Of a stretch of DNA of 18,741 bases, positions 6,472-13,463 are shown piece after piece. The notes under the pieces are model-generated. The model had not been told where the DNA came from. It saw only the letters and a list, made by a program, of their open reading frames with translations, and searched no databases. Location: NCBI GenBank assembly GCA_964440875.1, contig CAYTTS010000019.1, positions 1-18,741 of the forward strand, written 5' to 3'. The position numbers and the translations under genes are program-made. Source of the DNA: JAAZDN01 sp964440875 (GTDB lineage: Bacteria; Bacillota_I; Bacilli_A; Erysipelotrichales; Erysipelotrichaceae). Every line of letters begins with the position of its first letter. Within the stretch, counting starts at the first letter, position 1.

Positions 6472-6500
6472 ATTATAACAGTATATCCTAGGGTAGTAAA
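6472..6500 (-). promoter_or_regulatory. Promoter of PTS IIB copy 2
   Basis: Minus strand: TTTACT (6495-6500), 17-bp spacer, TATAAT (6472-6477), with TGT directly before the -10 (extended -10 TGTTATAAT). The second IIB can therefore be transcribed separately from the first. Confidence 0.65.
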
Positions 6501-6504
6501 ACTA

Positions 6505-6810
6505 TTAGGATTCTAATTCAAGTATTTCTAATATTTGTTTAAAGACGGCGTTTCCATTCATAGTTCCATAATCTTTTCTATCAATAATAGCTACTCTTCG
6601 TGTGGGTAGTTTATTTTGAATTAAACGTTTTTGATAGCCAACTTGTGGTGCTAATAAAACAAGGTGAGCATTTCTTGCGACACTTAAATCGTGAACACCA
6701 TATGAGTTAATCTCAAATTCATACTTACTGTCACTTGTAGCAAGTTTAATTTTATCAACGATAAAGCTAGACGACATACCACCAGAGCATAATAAGACAA
6801 TACTGAACAT
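6505..6810 (-). CDS. PTS lactose/cellobiose-type IIB protein (copy 1)
   Basis: 101 residues. The phosphocysteine is Cys8 in IVLLCSGGMSSSFIVDKI, the standard CSAGMS-like loop of the family. The two IIBs share the layout C-x-GG-x-S near the N-terminus, an SYGVHD / AYGITD block, LVLLAPQVGYQKR / LVLLGPQIRYKLD, and a KDYGTMNG / KDYGAMDA block, so they arose by duplication. GGAGGT (6817-6822) is 6 bases before the start. No other PTS component is adjacent. The gene is divergent from the MarR regulator. Confidence 0.87.
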   Translation of the reverse strand: MFSIVLLCSGGMSSSFIVDKIKLATSDSKYEFEINSYGVHDLSVARNAHLVLLAPQVGYQKRLIQNKLPTRRVAIIDRKDYGTMNGNAVFKQILEILELES

Positions 6811-6828
6811 AAAAACACCTCCGTAGTC

Positions 6829-6834
6829 ATTATA
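6829..6834 (-). promoter_or_regulatory. Minus-strand -10 element for PTS IIB copy 1
   Basis: Perfect TATAAT on the minus strand, with only a weak -35 (TTTAAG, 6852-6857) at 17 bp. A stem AGTCTT/AAGACT lies further upstream, near 6885-6910. No riboswitch or antiterminator (RAT) site is evident. Confidence 0.5.
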
Positions 6835-6946
6835 TCAGTTTAATAGGTCTACTTAAACTATAATTTGATTATGAAAGTCTTACAGTAAAAAGAGCAAGAC
6901 TATTAATGTAAGTAAAATCAGTCTATAAGTTTGAATATTTTTTAAT

Positions 6947-6962
6947 ACTTTAGGGGTAAAGT
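6947..6962. promoter_or_regulatory. Palindrome ACTTTA-GGGG-TAAAGT next to the MarR promoter
   Basis: Perfect 6-bp inverted repeat with a 4-base centre, ending 2 bases before the -35 of the MarR/ABC operon. It is a good candidate operator for the MarR protein or another regulator. No matching second copy was noticed in the window. Confidence 0.5.
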
Positions 6963-6964
6963 GT

Positions 6965-6993
6965 TTGACTTATGAAATCAATTACTATAAGAT
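6965..6993 (+). promoter_or_regulatory. Promoter of the MarR-ABC operon
   Basis: TTGACT (6965-6970), 17 bp, TAAGAT (6988-6993). The overlapping TATAAG (6986-6991) at 15 bp is an alternative -10. Confidence 0.55.
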
Positions 6994-7037
6994 AGTTCAA
7001 TGAGCAATAGTTTAGTGCTTAAGTATTGGAGGTATAA

Positions 7038-7481
7038 ATGTTTGAAAAAGATGTTTCAGTATCACTAAGGAATACTCATCAAAAGCTAATCGATATTATG
7101 CGTCAAAAAATATTTGAACGTAATCTAACTTTTAGATTGTTTCATGTTTTAATTCTTATCCAAGAGAATAAGGGGATAAATCAAAAAGAATTAGCTAAAA
7201 TAATGAAGTTGACCCAAGGGGCAATGAGTGGATCAGTAAAGCGTCTTTTAGAGCTTGGTTATATTGAACAGTTACCTCTTGAAAGTGATAATCGTTATAA
7301 TACATTAGTTATAACAAAAAAAGGGGAAGTAGTAATTAGAGATCATTCAAAAGATATAGATAATCGTTTTAGTAAGATATTTGAAGACTTTAGTGAAGAC
7401 GACCTAAAAAAACTTAATGAATACTTAAATCTTGTTAATGATAATTTAGACAAGATAAGTGAAGAAGATAAGAAGGAGTGA
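7038..7481 (+). CDS. MarR-family transcriptional regulator
   Basis: 147 residues with a winged helix of the MarR type. Residues 33-98 hold a helix (FRLFHVLILIQENKG), the recognition region ELAKIMKLTQGAMSGSVKRL, and the wing LESDNRYNTLVITKKG. Such proteins usually bind as dimers to palindromes in their own promoter and respond to small ligands. It heads an operon with the two ABC exporter halves: its TGA stop is 4 bases before the next ATG, and the exporter's ribosome site lies in its last codons. It most likely represses this operon and is relieved by an exported compound. GGAGGT is 4 bases before the start. Confidence 0.9.
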   Translation: MFEKDVSVSLRNTHQKLIDIMRQKIFERNLTFRLFHVLILIQENKGINQKELAKIMKLTQGAMSGSVKRLLELGYIEQLPLESDNRYNTLVITKKGEVVIRDHSKDIDNRFSKIFEDFSEDDLKKLNEYLNLVNDNLDKISEEDKKE

Positions 7482-7485
7482 TATA

Positions 7486-9213
7486 ATGAACAAATTATTA
7501 TCATACATGGAAAAATATAAGGTATATGCTATTTTAACTCCAGTTTTAATGATGTTAGAAGTAATGACAGATATATTTATTCCTTATTTAATGGCGCAAA
7601 TCGTCGATAAAGGGATTGCGAATCACGACATAGATTATGTTGTGAAGATTGGATTACTAATGGTGTTTATCGCATTATTAGGAATGATGTTTGGTGTTAT
7701 AAGTGCACACTTTGGGGCAAAAGCAGGACATGGTTTTGCTGCTGAAATTAGACTTGAAACATTTAAGAGAGTACAAGATTTCTCATTTGAAAACTTAGAT
7801 GAATTCTCAGTTGCATCATTAATTACAAGACTTACAAACGATATTAATACAATAGGACAAGTTACTATGATGTCATTAAGAATGGGTGTTAGAGCGCCGT
7901 TTATGATGGTTGCTGCTTTAGTTATGGCTATTAACATCAATGCATCACTTGCAACAGTATTTGCAGTTACAATTCCATTAACAGTAATTTTAATGGCATT
8001 AGTATTAAAGAAAGCTCGTCCATTATTTACAAAAATTCAAAAACAAGTAGATAGACTTAACGCAGTTATTAAAGAAAACTTAACAGCTATTGGTGTTGTT
8101 AAATCATTTAACCGTGAAGACTTTGAAGAAAAAAGATTTGGTGTGGCAAATGATGACTTAAGAGATACGGCATTAGATGCTGTTTCAATTATTGCCTTTT
8201 TAATGCCAATGCTTAACCTATTAATATATGGAACAATTATTGCTGTTCTATGGTTTGGTGCAAATCAAGTTATGGCATCAACACTTGGATCGGGTGAACT
8301 TATTTCATTCGTTACATACATTATGCAAGTAATGATGTCATTAATGATGTTATCTATGTTCTTCATGCAATTAATGCGTGGAGTAGCGAGTAGAGACCGT
8401 ATCCTTGAAGTTTGGAATACATCAAGTGCTTTAGTAGAAGTTGATGAACCTTTAACAAGTTTAGAAGATGGTAGTATTGAATATAAAAATGTTAGTTTCT
8501 CATATGCAGGTAGTGATGAATACGTATTAAAAGATATTAACTTAAAAATTGAATCTGGTGAAACAATTGGTATTATCGGATCAACAGGTTCTTCTAAGTC
8601 AACCTTAGTTCAATTAATTCCAAGACTATACGATGTTACTGAGGGAGAATTAATTGTTGGTGGACATGATGTTAAAGACTATTCGCTAACATCACTAAGA
8701 GATCAAGTAGGATTCGTTCTACAAAAGAATACATTATTTAGTGGAACTATTAGAGAAAACATGCAGTGGGGAGATGAAAATGCTAGTGATGAAGATATCA
8801 TTCTTGCATTAAAACAAGCTTCAGCGTGGGAATTCGTACAAAACGAAGATGGTGTTTTAGATGCTATTGTTGAAGAGAGTGGAGATAACTTCTCAGGTGG
8901 ACAAAAACAACGTCTATCAATTGCAAGAGCATTATTAAAACGTCCTAAAGTTATTATCTTAGATGACTCAACATCAGCTGTTGATATGGCGACAGATGCT
9001 AAAATCCAAAGAACATTTAAAGAAGATTTAGCAGGAGTTACAACAATAATAATTGGACAAAGAATATCTTCAATTAAACATTCAGATCGTATTATTGTTT
9101 TACATGAAGGAGAAATAGAATCAGTAGGAACACATGATGAACTATTAGAGAAATCTGAGATTTATCGTGAAATCAATGATTCACAAGAGAAAGGAGTTGG
9201 TGGCAATGAGTAA
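7486..9213 (+). CDS. ABC exporter half, degenerate-site subunit
   Basis: 575-residue half-transporter: a six-helix ABC exporter membrane domain (about 10-310) and an ATPase domain (about 330-570). The signature FSGGQ (469-473) is canonical. Its own nucleotide site is altered in three places: Walker A reads GSTGSSKS (365-372, Gly to Ser before the Lys), the catalytic Glu after Walker B is Asp494 (ILDDSTSAVD), and the switch histidine is Gln525 (IIGQRISS). This is the pattern of the degenerate-site partner in heterodimeric exporters such as TM287/288, LmrCD or BmrCD. The start is ATG 7486 with AAGGAG (7473-7478) 7 bases upstream; the in-frame ATG at 7459 lies inside the marR gene without a site. 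The substrate is unknown, probably drugs or lipids. Confidence 0.92.
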   Translation: MNKLLSYMEKYKVYAILTPVLMMLEVMTDIFIPYLMAQIVDKGIANHDIDYVVKIGLLMVFIALLGMMFGVISAHFGAKAGHGFAAEIRLETFKRVQDFSFENLDEFSVASLITRLTNDINTIGQVTMMSLRMGVRAPFMMVAALVMAININASLATVFAVTIPLTVILMALVLKKARPLFTKIQKQVDRLNAVIKENLTAIGVVKSFNREDFEEKRFGVANDDLRDTALDAVSIIAFLMPMLNLLIYGTIIAVLWFGANQVMASTLGSGELISFVTYIMQVMMSLMMLSMFFMQLMRGVASRDRILEVWNTSSALVEVDEPLTSLEDGSIEYKNVSFSYAGSDEYVLKDINLKIESGETIGIIGSTGSSKSTLVQLIPRLYDVTEGELIVGGHDVKDYSLTSLRDQVGFVLQKNTLFSGTIRENMQWGDENASDEDIILALKQASAWEFVQNEDGVLDAIVEESGDNFSGGQKQRLSIARALLKRPKVIILDDSTSAVDMATDAKIQRTFKEDLAGVTTIIIGQRISSIKHSDRIIVLHEGEIESVGTHDELLEKSEIYREINDSQEKGVGGNE

Positions 9214-11011
9214 AGATATTAGAAGTTTCAAACCTAAGAATCCAGGAAAAACATTAGCACGCCTATTCTCTTACTTTAAATATTATAAATGGTTATTTAT
9301 CTTTGGTATCGTCTTTACAATATCGGGATCATTTGGATCAATCGCATTCAATACGATGATTGGACCATTAATTGACTCACTAGTTACAAATTATGACTTC
9401 GCAGTCTTTATTAAGTACTTACTAACAATGGGCTTTATTGCATTATTTATTGCACTAGGTCAATACTTAGGTACATTATTAATGGGACGCTTAGCACAAA
9501 ATGTTATTCATAAGATTCACCAAGAAATGTTTGAACATATGGAACAACTTCCAATCAAGTTCTTTGATACAAATTCACAAGGTGGACTAATGTCAACATT
9601 TACAAACGACGTTGATATGTTAAATCAAGCTTTAGAACAAAGTGTTTCACAAGTTATGACATCAATAGTAACGATGGTTGGTACATTCGTAATGATGATT
9701 AGATTAAACTTCTGGATGACAGCAATGATTGTAGGTATGTTATTAATTATCCTATTTGTAGTAAGATTTATTACATCAAGATCATCTAAAAACTTCCGTG
9801 CTCAACAATCACAATTAGCTTCAATGAACGGATATATTGCTGAAATGATGACAGGACAAAAAGTTATTAAAGTCTTCAATCATGAAGATGAAACAATCGA
9901 TGAATTTGAAGTTAGAAATGAACAGTTAAGAAGATCAAGTACAAATGCATCAACATTCGGTGTTATGATCATGCCGATTCTTGGTAGTTTATCATTCGTA
10001 GCTTATGCACTATCATCAATGCTTGGTGGATACTTCGTTATTATTGGAGTATTAACAATCGGTAGTGTTGCATCATTCTTACAATTTACAAGATCATTCT
10101 TTAACCCAATTACGCAAGTTTCAAACCAGTTAAATACACTACTTGCTGCAGTTGCAGGTGCTGAAAGAATCTTCGCTTTACTTGATGAAGAAGTAGAACA
10201 AGATGAAGGATTTGTTACATTAGAAGTTAAAGATGGTAAGAAATTCTGGAAACTCCCAGAAGGACAATTAATCCCAGTTGAAGGTATGATTACCTTTGAA
10301 CATGTTGACTTTGGATATTTACCAGGTCAAAAAGTATTAAAAGATATAAATCTATACGCAAAACCTGGTCAAAAGATTGCCTTTGTTGGATCAACAGGTG
10401 CTGGAAAAACAACTATTACAAACTTAATAAATAGATTCTATGAAATCACAGATGGTAAAATCTTCTATGATGGAATTGAATTAAAAGATATAAACATGTT
10501 TGATCTTCGTTCAACACTAAGTATGGTATTACAAGATGTAAACTTATTTGAAGGAAGTATTAAAGAAAACATCCGTTATGGTAGATTAGATGCTACTGAT
10601 GAAGAAGTATATGAAGCTGCAAGACTTGCAAATGCTGATTACTTCATTAGAACATTACCACAAGGATACGACACACAATTAACAGTAAATGGGGATAACT
10701 TATCACAAGGTGAAAGACAGTTATTATCAATTGCACGTGCTGCAATCGCAAACCCAACTATATTAATACTAGATGAGGCAACATCATCAGTTGATACAAG
10801 AACTGAGAAATTAATTGCCCATGGTATGGATAAGTTAATGAGTGGCCGTACAACATTCGTTATAGCTCACCGTTTATCAACGGTAAGAGACTCAAACGCA
10901 ATTATGGTACTTGAACACGGAGAGATTATTGAACGTGGAGACCACGACGTACTAATGGATATGAAGGGTAGATATTACGACCTGAATACAGGATCCGCTG
11001 AGTTAGTATAA
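9206..11011 (+). CDS. ABC exporter half, catalytic-site subunit
   Basis: 601-residue half-transporter with six membrane helices (about 25-320) and an ATPase domain. Walker A GSTGAGKT (395-402), Walker B with catalytic Glu524 (ILILDEATSSVD) and the switch His555 (VIAHRLSTV) are all intact, but the signature is LSQGE (499-503) instead of LSGGQ. In a heterodimer with the preceding gene, one site would be fully canonical (this Walker A/B plus the partner's SGGQ) and the other doubly degenerate. An extra stretch of about 25 residues precedes the ATPase core (EVKDGKKFWKLPEGQLIP), as in this subunit type. The start is ATG 9206, which overlaps the upstream gene by 8 bases, with AAGGAG 9 bases upstream; this suggests translational coupling. 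Confidence 0.92.
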   Translation: MSKDIRSFKPKNPGKTLARLFSYFKYYKWLFIFGIVFTISGSFGSIAFNTMIGPLIDSLVTNYDFAVFIKYLLTMGFIALFIALGQYLGTLLMGRLAQNVIHKIHQEMFEHMEQLPIKFFDTNSQGGLMSTFTNDVDMLNQALEQSVSQVMTSIVTMVGTFVMMIRLNFWMTAMIVGMLLIILFVVRFITSRSSKNFRAQQSQLASMNGYIAEMMTGQKVIKVFNHEDETIDEFEVRNEQLRRSSTNASTFGVMIMPILGSLSFVAYALSSMLGGYFVIIGVLTIGSVASFLQFTRSFFNPITQVSNQLNTLLAAVAGAERIFALLDEEVEQDEGFVTLEVKDGKKFWKLPEGQLIPVEGMITFEHVDFGYLPGQKVLKDINLYAKPGQKIAFVGSTGAGKTTITNLINRFYEITDGKIFYDGIELKDINMFDLRSTLSMVLQDVNLFEGSIKENIRYGRLDATDEEVYEAARLANADYFIRTLPQGYDTQLTVNGDNLSQGERQLLSIARAAIANPTILILDEATSSVDTRTEKLIAHGMDKLMSGRTTFVIAHRLSTVRDSNAIMVLEHGEIIERGDHDVLMDMKGRYYDLNTGSAELV

Positions 11012-11021
11012 GGCATTTAAG

Positions 11022-11071
11022 ACCTCTTTCTATAAATTATTTGGCATAATAATTATAGAGGAGGTTTTTTT
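11022..11071 (+). terminator. Terminator after the ABC operon, carrying the next gene's ribosome site
   Basis: Long hairpin: ACCTC (11022-11026) / GAGGT (11061-11065), then TCTAT-AATTATT (11029-11041) / AATAATTATAGA (11048-11059) with a small bulge, followed by six T. The 3' arm contains GGAGG (11060-11064), the ribosome site of the gene that starts at 11073. Confidence 0.82.
11042..11050 (+). promoter_or_regulatory. Extended -10 promoter inside the terminator loop
   Basis: TGGCATAAT (11042-11050) fits an extended -10 (TGn-yATAAT). No good -35 is present. A start near 11057 would omit the hairpin's 5' arm and leave GGAGG free for ribosomes. Confidence 0.45.
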
Positions 11072-11072
11072 A

Positions 11073-11600
11073 ATGGATAAATCAAAATTACTTGAAGTAT
11101 TAGAAAATAGATTTAATGATAATAGCGACTTACATAAAGATATTACATGGAGTGATGTACTAGCTCGCTTAGATGATAAGAAGCTAAAGATTATCAATAA
11201 TATGGAAGAGTTTGGTGGTGAGCCAGACCTTATCGTTTATGAAGGTAATTACATGTATGTAGATACAGTAAAAGAGAGTGATGAAAGTCGTACTAATATT
11301 ACTTATGATCAAGCTGCCCAAGATTCACGAGCAAAACAAAAACTACCAATAAAAGGTAATGCTATTAGTATTTGTGAAAACCTAGGGACAACACTTTTAT
11401 CAGAAGCAGAGTATTTATACTTACAAAGTTTAGCGGACTTTGATCTTAAGACATCAGTTTGGCTAAAAACAGAAGAAAGTGTAAGAGAAAAAGGTGGGGC
11501 GATCTTTGGCGATAAACGCTATGGTAGAGCCTTTATCTATCATAATGGTGCCCAATCATTCTACAAAGTTAGAGGCTTTAGATCAAAGATAGATATATAA
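11073..11600 (+). CDS. DUF4256 family protein
   Basis: 175-residue soluble protein recognised as DUF4256. Family landmarks are EEFGGEPDLIVYEGNYMYVD (residues 47-66), a GxxLLSEAEYLYLQ stretch, FDLKTSVWLKT, GGAIFGDKRYGRAFIYHNGA and a final YKVRGFR. The family is full length here and its biochemical function is unknown. It is probably separate from the exporter operon because a terminator lies between them, though the ribosome site is shared with that hairpin. A 61-base gap with an extended -10 separates it from the next gene. Confidence 0.82.
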   Translation: MDKSKLLEVLENRFNDNSDLHKDITWSDVLARLDDKKLKIINNMEEFGGEPDLIVYEGNYMYVDTVKESDESRTNITYDQAAQDSRAKQKLPIKGNAISICENLGTTLLSEAEYLYLQSLADFDLKTSVWLKTEESVREKGGAIFGDKRYGRAFIYHNGAQSFYKVRGFRSKIDI

Positions 11601-11623
11601 TTCCCCCAATTAAATAGTTATTA

Positions 11624-11632
11624 TGTTAAAAT
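11624..11632 (+). promoter_or_regulatory. Extended -10 promoter of the 11662-13423 gene group
   Basis: TGTTAAAAT (11624-11632) is an extended -10 with no clear -35. There is no terminator between 11600 and 11662, so read-through from the DUF4256 gene is also possible. Confidence 0.4.
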
Positions 11633-11661
11633 AATATGGCGTTTTTATTGGAGGAATTAAT

Positions 11662-12105
11662 GTGTTAAATGAATCAGAGAATAATCAAATAATAATCAAA
11701 GAGTTCACTAGTGATCACTATAGTGAACTTTTAAATCTATATAGTAAAGAAGACATCGATTTTAGCTTGGAAAGTCAATCTTACTCAGTTTTAAGCGATG
11801 ATAAAATTGTCGGAGTAATTAGTATCTTAGACAATAATTTAAATTATTTAATTAGTGAGAATGTAAACGATTCTTTAGTAGTATTTTTAAATGAAATTAA
11901 GGATGACTATGATTACCTAACTTATCTAAGTAATGGTGTAAATAATGATATAGTAGACTTAGGATTCAAATATAAGTATAGTTTTAATGATGAAGATATT
12001 AAACAAGTTTATCAATTAAATCTAAATACTTATGATGACTTTGTCTGTTTGAAATATTATTTTAAACATCAAATATTTATTGAGAGTGATTTACTAAAAA
12101 GGTAG
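11662..12105 (+). CDS. Hypothetical protein, possibly a diverged GNAT fold
   Basis: 147 residues, acidic and Asn-rich, not recognised with confidence. The order of an N-terminal IIIKEFTSDHYSELLNLY strand-helix and a later SDDKIVGVISILDNNLNYLI hairpin resembles the first half of GNAT acetyltransferases, but no acetyl-CoA loop (Q/RxxGxG/A) is visible, so any activity is doubtful. It starts at GTG 11662: GGAGG (11650-11654) lies 7 bases upstream, and the overlapping ATG at 11660 gives only Met-Cys-stop. The stop is 6 bases before the pentapeptide gene, so these genes form one operon. Confidence 0.65.
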   Translation: MLNESENNQIIIKEFTSDHYSELLNLYSKEDIDFSLESQSYSVLSDDKIVGVISILDNNLNYLISENVNDSLVVFLNEIKDDYDYLTYLSNGVNNDIVDLGFKYKYSFNDEDIKQVYQLNLNTYDDFVCLKYYFKHQIFIESDLLKR

Positions 12106-12111
12106 GTTTAA

Positions 12112-12699
12112 ATGGAAAAAAAGTATTATGAAGAGAAGGTATTTAAAGATATAGATTTAGCTTATGAAAAGCTAAGTGATAAGCAATTTATTTCTTGTAG
12201 TTTTATAAACTGTAAGTTTGATAATTGCAATATAGACAATATAGATCTACTTGACTGTGACTTTGAAAACTGCAGTTTTGTCTCATTAGAATTCTTAAAT
12301 ACTGAAGTAAAGAGTGCTAAGTTTAATGACTGTAATTTTATTGGAATTAACTGGTCTGAGCTAGCATCTAATCGTTACGGCTATTCGCGTAGTGTTGATA
12401 AAATGAATAATTCATTTTTGAAGTATAATTCATTTTTTGAGATTACTTTAGCGAAAGTAGATATGAAAAATAATACTTTAAGTGAGACTACATTTGAGTC
12501 GTGTGATTTAAAAGAAGTAAAATTTAATAAATGTAAGTTTGAGAATACCCACATCTATAATAGTGATTTAAGAAAAGCTGACTTTAGAGAAGCTAGTGGT
12601 TACTTTATTGACTTAGATAATAATAAGTTAAAAGGTGCCAAGTTTTCATATCCAGAAGTTAGCAATCTTCTATACTCGCTAGGAATCGAGATTGAATAA
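12112..12699 (+). CDS. Pentapeptide-repeat protein, Qnr/McbG-like
   Basis: 195 residues built from five-residue repeats of the A(D/N)LXX/CxF type: FISCSFINCKFDNCNIDNID, LLDCDFENCSF, then a break at about 82-105 (IGINWSELASNRYGYSRS), and a second run TFESCDLKEVKFNKCKFENT to LRKADFREA. The C-terminal helix AKFSYPEVSNLLYSLGIEIE matches by eye the end of Qnr proteins. The break and overall length suit the Qnr/McbG group, whose quadrilateral beta-helix mimics DNA and protects gyrase from quinolones or microcin B17. Whether this protein does so is not shown. AGGTAGG precedes the start. The methyltransferase gene follows with a 1-base gap (or an 8-base overlap). Confidence 0.85.
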   Translation: MEKKYYEEKVFKDIDLAYEKLSDKQFISCSFINCKFDNCNIDNIDLLDCDFENCSFVSLEFLNTEVKSAKFNDCNFIGINWSELASNRYGYSRSVDKMNNSFLKYNSFFEITLAKVDMKNNTLSETTFESCDLKEVKFNKCKFENTHIYNSDLRKADFREASGYFIDLDNNKLKGAKFSYPEVSNLLYSLGIEIE

Positions 12700-12700
12700 T

Positions 12701-13423
12701 ATGAATAATATATATGATAAAAATGATTTCTTTAATAAGTATAAAGAAATGGCAAGATCAAAGTATGGATTAAGTGGTGCTGGTGAGTGGCATCAGCTTA
12801 AAGACTTACTAAATGATTTAAAAGATAAATCGATATTGGATTTAGGTTGTGGATTTGGCTGGCATAGTAAGTATGCAAGTGAGAATGGTGCTAAAAGTAT
12901 TGTTGCGATTGATAGTTCAGTGAACATGTTAGAAGTTGCTAAAGATATCAATAGTGCAAATAATATTGATTATCTAAATATGAGCATTGAGGATATGAAT
13001 TTTAATAATGATTTTGATCTAGTAATTTCATCGCTAGCACTACATTATATCGAAGATTATAGAGCAGTAGTAAAGAAGGTTTATAATAGTCTAAAAACAA
13101 ATGGAGAATTTATTATTAATGTTGAACATCCAATCTTCACTGCCGAAGGATCACAAGATTGGTGCTATGATGATAAGGGTAATATCAAACACTTTCCTGT
13201 TGATAACTATTATAGTGAAGGACTTCGTAAAGCTAATTTCTTAAATGAAGAAGTAATTAAGTACCACCGAACATTAACAACATATATTAATACACTTATT
13301 ACTGAAGGCTTTACAATCTTAAGTGTGATTGAAGCAATGCCTGATCCAAGTATGATCAAGGAATATAATTTAGAGAATGAACTAAGACGTCCAATGATGT
13401 TATTAATTAAGGCGAAAAAATAA
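12701..13423 (+). CDS. Class I SAM-dependent methyltransferase
   Basis: 240 residues. Motif I ILDLGCGFGWH (45-55) binds SAM, and the acidic residue of motif II is Asp71 (IVAID). The YNSLKTNGEFIINVEHPIF region corresponds to the late core strands and HPxF loop of a common, uncharacterised small-molecule methyltransferase group. The substrate is unknown. The start is uncertain: ATG 12701 follows the upstream stop after one base, suggesting coupled re-initiation, while TTG 12692 in the same frame has AGGA (12681-12684) 7 bases upstream and would overlap the previous gene by 8 bases. It is the last gene of the operon. Confidence 0.85.
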   Translation: MNNIYDKNDFFNKYKEMARSKYGLSGAGEWHQLKDLLNDLKDKSILDLGCGFGWHSKYASENGAKSIVAIDSSVNMLEVAKDINSANNIDYLNMSIEDMNFNNDFDLVISSLALHYIEDYRAVVKKVYNSLKTNGEFIINVEHPIFTAEGSQDWCYDDKGNIKHFPVDNYYSEGLRKANFLNEEVIKYHRTLTTYINTLITEGFTILSVIEAMPDPSMIKEYNLENELRRPMMLLIKAKK

Positions 13424-13463
13424 AAAGGCGATTTAAACTAAATAGTTTAAATCGTCTTTTGTT
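13423..13463. terminator. Bidirectional terminator between convergent genes
   Basis: Eighteen paired bases AAAAGGCGATTTAAACTA (13423-13440) / TAGTTTAAATCGTCTTTT (13443-13460) with one G-U, and T-rich tails on both strands. It serves the methyltransferase operon rightward and the ABC gene leftward. Confidence 0.9.

Noticed and set aside
6885..6912. AGTCTT/AAGACT stem upstream of PTS IIB copy 1, considered as an antiterminator or riboswitch
   Set aside because: The stem is short with a 15-base loop, has no T run and matches no known leader consensus.
7479..7481. TGA read as tryptophan (Mycoplasma code)
   Set aside because: TGA ends the MarR gene exactly before the next ribosome-site/ATG unit, and tryptophan is encoded by TGG throughout.
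7459..7485. Start of the first ABC subunit inside the MarR gene
   Set aside because: The ATG at 7486 has AAGGAG at the right distance; the 7459 start would be a long overlap with no ribosome site. The same reasoning moves the second subunit from 9167 to 9206.
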